From Demequina zhanjiangensis (GTDB lineage: Bacteria > Actinomycetota > Actinomycetes > Actinomycetales > Demequinaceae): a DNA stretch of 64,000 nt. Position 1 is the stretch's first letter, and every line of letters begins with the position of its first letter. This document shows, in pieces, positions 60,877-64,000 of the stretch. The stretch covers positions 1 to 64,000 of the forward strand of contig NZ_JAUHPV010000001.1 of the NCBI RefSeq assembly GCF_030418315.1, given 5' to 3'. The notes below the pieces were generated by a model, which did no database searches, had not been told where the DNA came from, and worked only from the letters and a program-made list of their open reading frames with translations. A program made the position numbers and the translations under genes.

Positions 60877-62753
60877 CGGATCAGCTCCTCGTCGATCCTG
60901 AAGGCCCAGTCCGCGAAGGCTTCGCCCTGCTCGCGGGTCTCCAGGTAGTTGCGGGTGACGCGGTCCACGTAGGCGGGCATGCCGTCGGCCGTGACCTTGT
61001 GGCCGCGGATCTTGCGACCGAAGTCGTTGTCCTCGCCGCGGCCGAGCCTGCCGCCCAGGTGGACCTGGAAGCCGGGCACCTGGCCGCCGGACTCCTCGTC
61101 GTGGACCAGCTGGCCCTTGAAGCCGATGTCGGCGACCTGGATGCGGGCGCACGAGTTGGGGCAGCCGTTCACATGGACGGAGATGGGTGCGTCGAGGTCG
61201 GGGAACTTCTCGTCGAGGACCTTGACCACCTCGCGTGCGGTGGCCTTGGTCTCCACGATGGCGAGCTTGCAGTACTCGATGCCGGTGCAGGCCATGACGT
61301 TGCGGTGGAACTCGCCGGGCTGCGCCTCGAGCTCGAGGGCGCGCAGGCCGTTGACGACGTCGCTCACCTTCTCCTGGGGCACATCCAGGATGAGCAGCTT
61401 CTGGAGCGGGGTGAGGCGGATGCGGTCGGAGCCGGCGGCCTCGGCGATGTCCGCGATCGCCTCGAGCTTGGCGCCGGAGATGCGTCCGGCGACGGGGGCG
61501 GCGCCGATGTACCAGCGGCCGTCCTTCTGCTCGTGGATGCCGACGTGGTCGCCGCGGTCACCGGGGGACGCCTCGACGGGCGCGGGGCCGTCGGGAAGCT
61601 CCCAGCCCAGGTAGTCGTCCTGGAGGACCTGACGGAACTTCTCGGCACCCCAGGCCTTGACGAGGAACTTGAGGCGCGCGCGGGTGCGCAGGCGGCGGTA
61701 GCCGTGGTCGCGGAAGATGCCGATCACGCCGGCCCACACCTCGGCGACCTTGTCGGGCTCGACGAAGGCGCCCAGGCGCTGACCCAGGTGAGGGTTGATC
61801 GACAGGCCGCCGCCCACCCACAGGTCGTAGCCGAGCCCCAGCTCGGGGTGCTCGACTGCGACGAAGGCGATGTCCTGCACCTCGTGCACGATGTCGGGCA
61901 CTCGGGTGCCGGAGATCGCGGACTTGAACTTGCGGGGCAGGTTGGAGAACTCGGGGCTGCCGATGCCGCGCTCGATGATCGCCTGGATCTGCGGCGTAGG
62001 GTCGAGCAGCTCGTCCTTGGCGACGCCCGCGACGGGGGAGCCGAGGATGACACGGGGGCTGTCGCCGCACGCCTCCGTGGTGAACAGGCCGACGGCCTCG
62101 ATGCGGCGGAAGATCTCGGGGACGTCCTCGATGCGGATCCAGTGGAGCTGGATGTTCTGCCGGTCCGAGATGTCGGCGGTGTCGCGGCCGAACTCCTGGG
62201 AGATGCGGGCGATCTCGCGTGCCTGGGCGACCGAGAGCTGGCCGCCGTCGGAGCGGACGCGGAGCATGAAGTACTCGTCGTCGAGCTGATGCGGCTCGAG
62301 CAGGGCGGTGCGGCCGCCGTCGATCCCGGGCTTGCGCTGCGTGTAGAGGCCCCACCAGCGGAACCGGCCGCGCAGGTCGCTGGGCGGGATGGACCAGAAG
62401 CCCCAGCGGGCGTACATCGTCTCGATGCGGTGGCGCACCTCGAGCGGGTCGGAGGCGGCCTTGAACTCCTCGTTGGGATTCAGGGGGGTGCGGTCGCCGG
62501 AGGCCCACTGGCCGTCCTTCGCGGCGGTGCCCCTGCGGGCGGCGGCGTCGCGCGTGCGGATGAGGCGGGCCTCCTCACGCTGGCGCTGGCGCGCGTCGGC
62601 GTCGGTGGCCGAGGCGGCGGGCTTGCCGCTGGTTGACGTGGCGCTCGCGCCGGCGTCGCTCGGGGCGGTGCGCGCGGTGGCGTCAGCCGGGCTGGGCGCG
62701 CTGGCGTCACCCGCAGGGGAGGCGGGGGGAGGGGTGGTGGTGTCCGGGTTCAC
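60873..62753 (-). CDS. sir: Ferredoxin-dependent sulfite reductase
   Basis: Sirohaem and 4Fe-4S enzyme of 626 residues reducing sulfite to sulfide. Two nitrite/sulfite-reductase half-domains; cluster/sirohaem ligands are in MACTGIEYCKLA and NGCPNSCARIQ, C-x5-C and C-x3-C. RWWGLYTQRKPGIDGG and DRQNIQLHWI are typical of the SirA branch; nitrite reduction cannot be excluded but the coupled cysH favours sulfite. About 75 disordered Ala/Thr/Ser residues precede the domain. GTG at 62753 has ccaggag upstream. A cysteine-codon leader peptide lies 108 bp before it. Confidence 0.92.
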   Translation of the reverse strand: MNPDTTTPPPASPAGDASAPSPADATARTAPSDAGASATSTSGKPAASATDADARQRQREEARLIRTRDAAARRGTAAKDGQWASGDRTPLNPNEEFKAASDPLEVRHRIETMYARWGFWSIPPSDLRGRFRWWGLYTQRKPGIDGGRTALLEPHQLDDEYFMLRVRSDGGQLSVAQAREIARISQEFGRDTADISDRQNIQLHWIRIEDVPEIFRRIEAVGLFTTEACGDSPRVILGSPVAGVAKDELLDPTPQIQAIIERGIGSPEFSNLPRKFKSAISGTRVPDIVHEVQDIAFVAVEHPELGLGYDLWVGGGLSINPHLGQRLGAFVEPDKVAEVWAGVIGIFRDHGYRRLRTRARLKFLVKAWGAEKFRQVLQDDYLGWELPDGPAPVEASPGDRGDHVGIHEQKDGRWYIGAAPVAGRISGAKLEAIADIAEAAGSDRIRLTPLQKLLILDVPQEKVSDVVNGLRALELEAQPGEFHRNVMACTGIEYCKLAIVETKATAREVVKVLDEKFPDLDAPISVHVNGCPNSCARIQVADIGFKGQLVHDEESGGQVPGFQVHLGGRLGRGEDNDFGRKIRGHKVTADGMPAYVDRVTRNYLETREQGEAFADWAFRIDEELIR

Positions 62754-62777
62754 CGTGGCTCCTGGGTCTTGGCGGGA

Positions 62778-62828
62778 GCTCGGCTTTCGCGGGCGTACGG
62801 AGAGGTTGCGCCCGGTTCAGCCGAGCGC
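62778..62828 (-). promoter_or_regulatory. Mutually exclusive hairpins in the sulfite reductase leader
   Basis: In the transcript GCGCUCGG (62828-62821) can pair with CCGGGCGC (62815-62808, one G-U) around a 5-nt loop. The overlapping GCUCGGCU (62826-62819) can instead pair perfectly with AGCCGAGC (62785-62778), close to the ribosome binding site. The two cannot form together. Confidence 0.5.
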
Positions 62829-62861
62829 CCTGGGTACGGGTGGGGTGTATCCGAGGGCGAC

Positions 62862-62936
62862 TCAGGCCGAGGGACACATGACGCAGCACATCATCGCGCG
62901 CATGGTGCGCAGCGAGGGGAGTGCCGAGTTCGTCAT
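62862..62936 (-). CDS. Cysteine-codon leader peptide of the sulfite reductase operon
   Basis: A 24-codon frame starting ATG ACG AAC and ending ...MMCCVMCPSA then TGA. Three of its last eight codons are cysteine (TGC TGC ... TGT). CACACT lies six bases before the ATG, so it may be leaderless; no ribosome binding site is visible. Ribosome stalling at the cysteine codons when charged tRNA-Cys is scarce could control the downstream genes, as described for leaderless polycysteine frames in mycobacteria. Shorter starts at its internal ATGs keep the cysteines. Confidence 0.65.
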   Translation of the reverse strand: MTNSALPSLRTMRAMMCCVMCPSA

Positions 62937-62963
62937 GCGGAGAGTGTGACACATCAACTAACG

Positions 62964-63015
62964 CCTGGCTACCCTCGTACCAGGGGTTATCCCTGTGGGG
63001 GTATCGGTACCAGGA
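62964..63015. repeat. Inverted and direct repeats upstream of the leader peptide
   Basis: CCTGG (62964-62968) and CCAGG (62980-62984) form an inverted repeat, and GTACCAGG occurs twice (62978-62985 and 63008-63015), 30 bp apart. Possible operator for a sulfur regulator; the protein is unknown. Confidence 0.35.
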
Positions 63016-63121
63016 GAGTTGCGGCGATGCCGTGAGGTATCCAACGTTCGTGGCACGCCTCTGCGGCTACTCGTGCGCCCTGGTGGCGTGAGCCGTCCTG
63101 ATTGGTCGCGTGCCACTGCGC

Positions 63122-64000
63122 CTACGCGGCGACGTCGATGCGTGTGCGTCCTCCGAGGGTGGGTGTGTGGGTGGGGTCGACGTGTGGGGGTGGGGTGATC
63201 CAGATCTGTGCGTCTTGTGCGTGGATGTTCCAGCCGTGTTGGTGGATGTCGTGGTGGCATCTGACGCAGAGCATGACTCCGTTGGCGAGGTCGGTGCGGC
63301 CTGAGTCTCGTTGCCACCATTGGATGTGGTGGGCGTCGCACCAGTCCGGTGGGGCGTGGCATTTGGCGCAGCCGGCGTCTCTTTCGATGAGGGCGAGTCG
63401 TTGTGCCCGGGTGAAGAGTCTGCGGGTGCGTCCCCAGTCGAGGATCTCGCTGTCTCCTCCCAGGATGGCGGGGATGATCTCGGCGTCGGCGGCGAGCTGT
63501 CGGGCTGCCGAGATGGAGATGGGGGTGTGGGTGCCGTCGATCTCGGCGACGCCGTCGCCGGCTTGCAGGTCTTCGAGTGACAGTCGCACGACGACGGTGG
63601 TCTTGACTCCCGCATGCGAGTCTTCGCAGCCGGTGGCGTGGCGGGCGAGCCATGCCAGTGCGTCGGCGCGCAGCTGCGCGGCGGAAGGCGCGGTGTTCGC
63701 GGGCGTGGATGCGGTGGCTCCTGCGTGCACGGCTGCAGGGTTGGCTGCCTCGCCGGTGGTGCCATTCGTGCCGTCGCCGTCATTGCCGCGGTCGCGATCG
63801 TTGGCGGTCTCCTTGGCTGCGTCGCGGCGTGCTTGGAAGGCTTGGCGGACGTAGCCGTCGATCATGGCGCGCACGGGGGCGGCGGAGACCGGGTCGAGTC
63901 GTGCGGTCAGCAGCATCGATCCGTCGGGCTGGGGGCGCATGGTCGCGAAGCGTTCGTGGAAGGCCCGCTCTTCACGCTCCTTGAGCGCTTGGGGTGTGAT
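63122..64000 (-). CDS. DUF222/HNH endonuclease domain protein (5' end outside the window)
   Basis: Partial: open to the right edge, at least 292 residues visible. The DUF222 part ends around the disordered Asp/Gly/Thr/Ala-rich insert. The C-terminal HNH nuclease is complete: CAKCHAPPDWCDAHHIQWW, then RTDLANGVMLCVRCHHDIHQHGW with two Cys-x2-Cys pairs for structural zinc and the catalytic His-His. This 13E12-type family is abundant in actinobacteria, often in several copies; its biological role is unsettled. Confidence 0.9.
   Translation of the reverse strand: MTPQALKEREERAFHERFATMRPQPDGSMLLTARLDPVSAAPVRAMIDGYVRQAFQARRDAAKETANDRDRGNDGDGTNGTTGEAANPAAVHAGATASTPANTAPSAAQLRADALAWLARHATGCEDSHAGVKTTVVVRLSLEDLQAGDGVAEIDGTHTPISISAARQLAADAEIIPAILGGDSEILDWGRTRRLFTRAQRLALIERDAGCAKCHAPPDWCDAHHIQWWQRDSGRTDLANGVMLCVRCHHDIHQHGWNIHAQDAQIWITPPPHVDPTHTPTLGGRTRIDVAA

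Noticed and set aside
63122-64000. HNH gene as part of a group II intron or an insertion element
   Set aside because: No reverse transcriptase, intron ends or inverted terminal repeats; it fits the ordinary DUF222/HNH family.

Overview
The window is a high-GC, gene-dense chromosomal segment with almost every gene in short, translationally coupled operons (ATGA, GTGA or TTGA overlaps). The content points to an actinobacterium of the order Micrococcales: BldC, the 32-residue ribosomal protein bS22, RskA-type anti-sigma factor, class F sortase, DUF222/HNH protein, the split ResABC/CcsB cytochrome c system, and a menaquinone cluster next to a 14-subunit complex I operon. Demequina or Cellulomonas relatives would fit, but the genus is inferred from gene content only. 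No tRNA, rRNA, insertion sequence, prophage or CRISPR array was seen.

Layout. 0-2.1 kb: sortase, ECF sigma factor and RskA-like anti-sigma factor. 2.2-9.9 kb: small membrane proteins, a phosphoribosyltransferase, a DUF4349 lipoprotein, the TrkH/TrkA potassium system, BldC, bS22, a HAD phosphatase, a glutaredoxin and a histidine phosphatase. 9.9-14.1 kb: cytochrome c maturation (resA-ccdA-resB-ccsB). 14.1-29.9 kb: glycosyltransferase 4, PLDc_N and DUF4229 proteins, and menaquinone synthesis (menA, menE, menB, menC, menD, menF, and a MenJ-like reductase), interrupted by a DUF2202 protein, a DUF3048 lipoprotein, an ECF sigma pair and an unknown protein. 29.9-46.5 kb: nuoA-N plus a polyprenyl diphosphate synthase for the quinone tail. 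46.8-50.5 kb: a second ECF sigma pair, RarD and a TPR protein. 50.6-59.7 kb: two paralogous exopolysaccharide synthase operons. 60.0-62.9 kb: assimilatory sulfate reduction (sulfite reductase, APS reductase) behind a cysteine-codon leader peptide. The window ends in a truncated DUF222/HNH gene.

How it works together. The central 36 kb is one respiratory theme: menaquinone head group, tail and tail saturation, the NADH dehydrogenase that reduces it, and the machinery that makes cytochromes c downstream. The 9-kb polysaccharide region is the most unusual part. It holds two processive family-2 glycosyltransferases, each followed by a 241-residue HlyD-like membrane protein. One operon is also coupled to a GH81 endo-beta-1,3-glucanase lipoprotein, which suggests a beta-1,3- or mixed-linkage glucan.

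Regulation visible in the sequence. Many genes have a TANNNT hexamer 6-7 nt before the start codon, the signature of leaderless transcripts. CRP/GlxR-type sites lie upstream of the polysaccharide synthases. A short conserved island lies in the leaders of both synthase operons. The sulfite reductase leader can form alternative hairpins.
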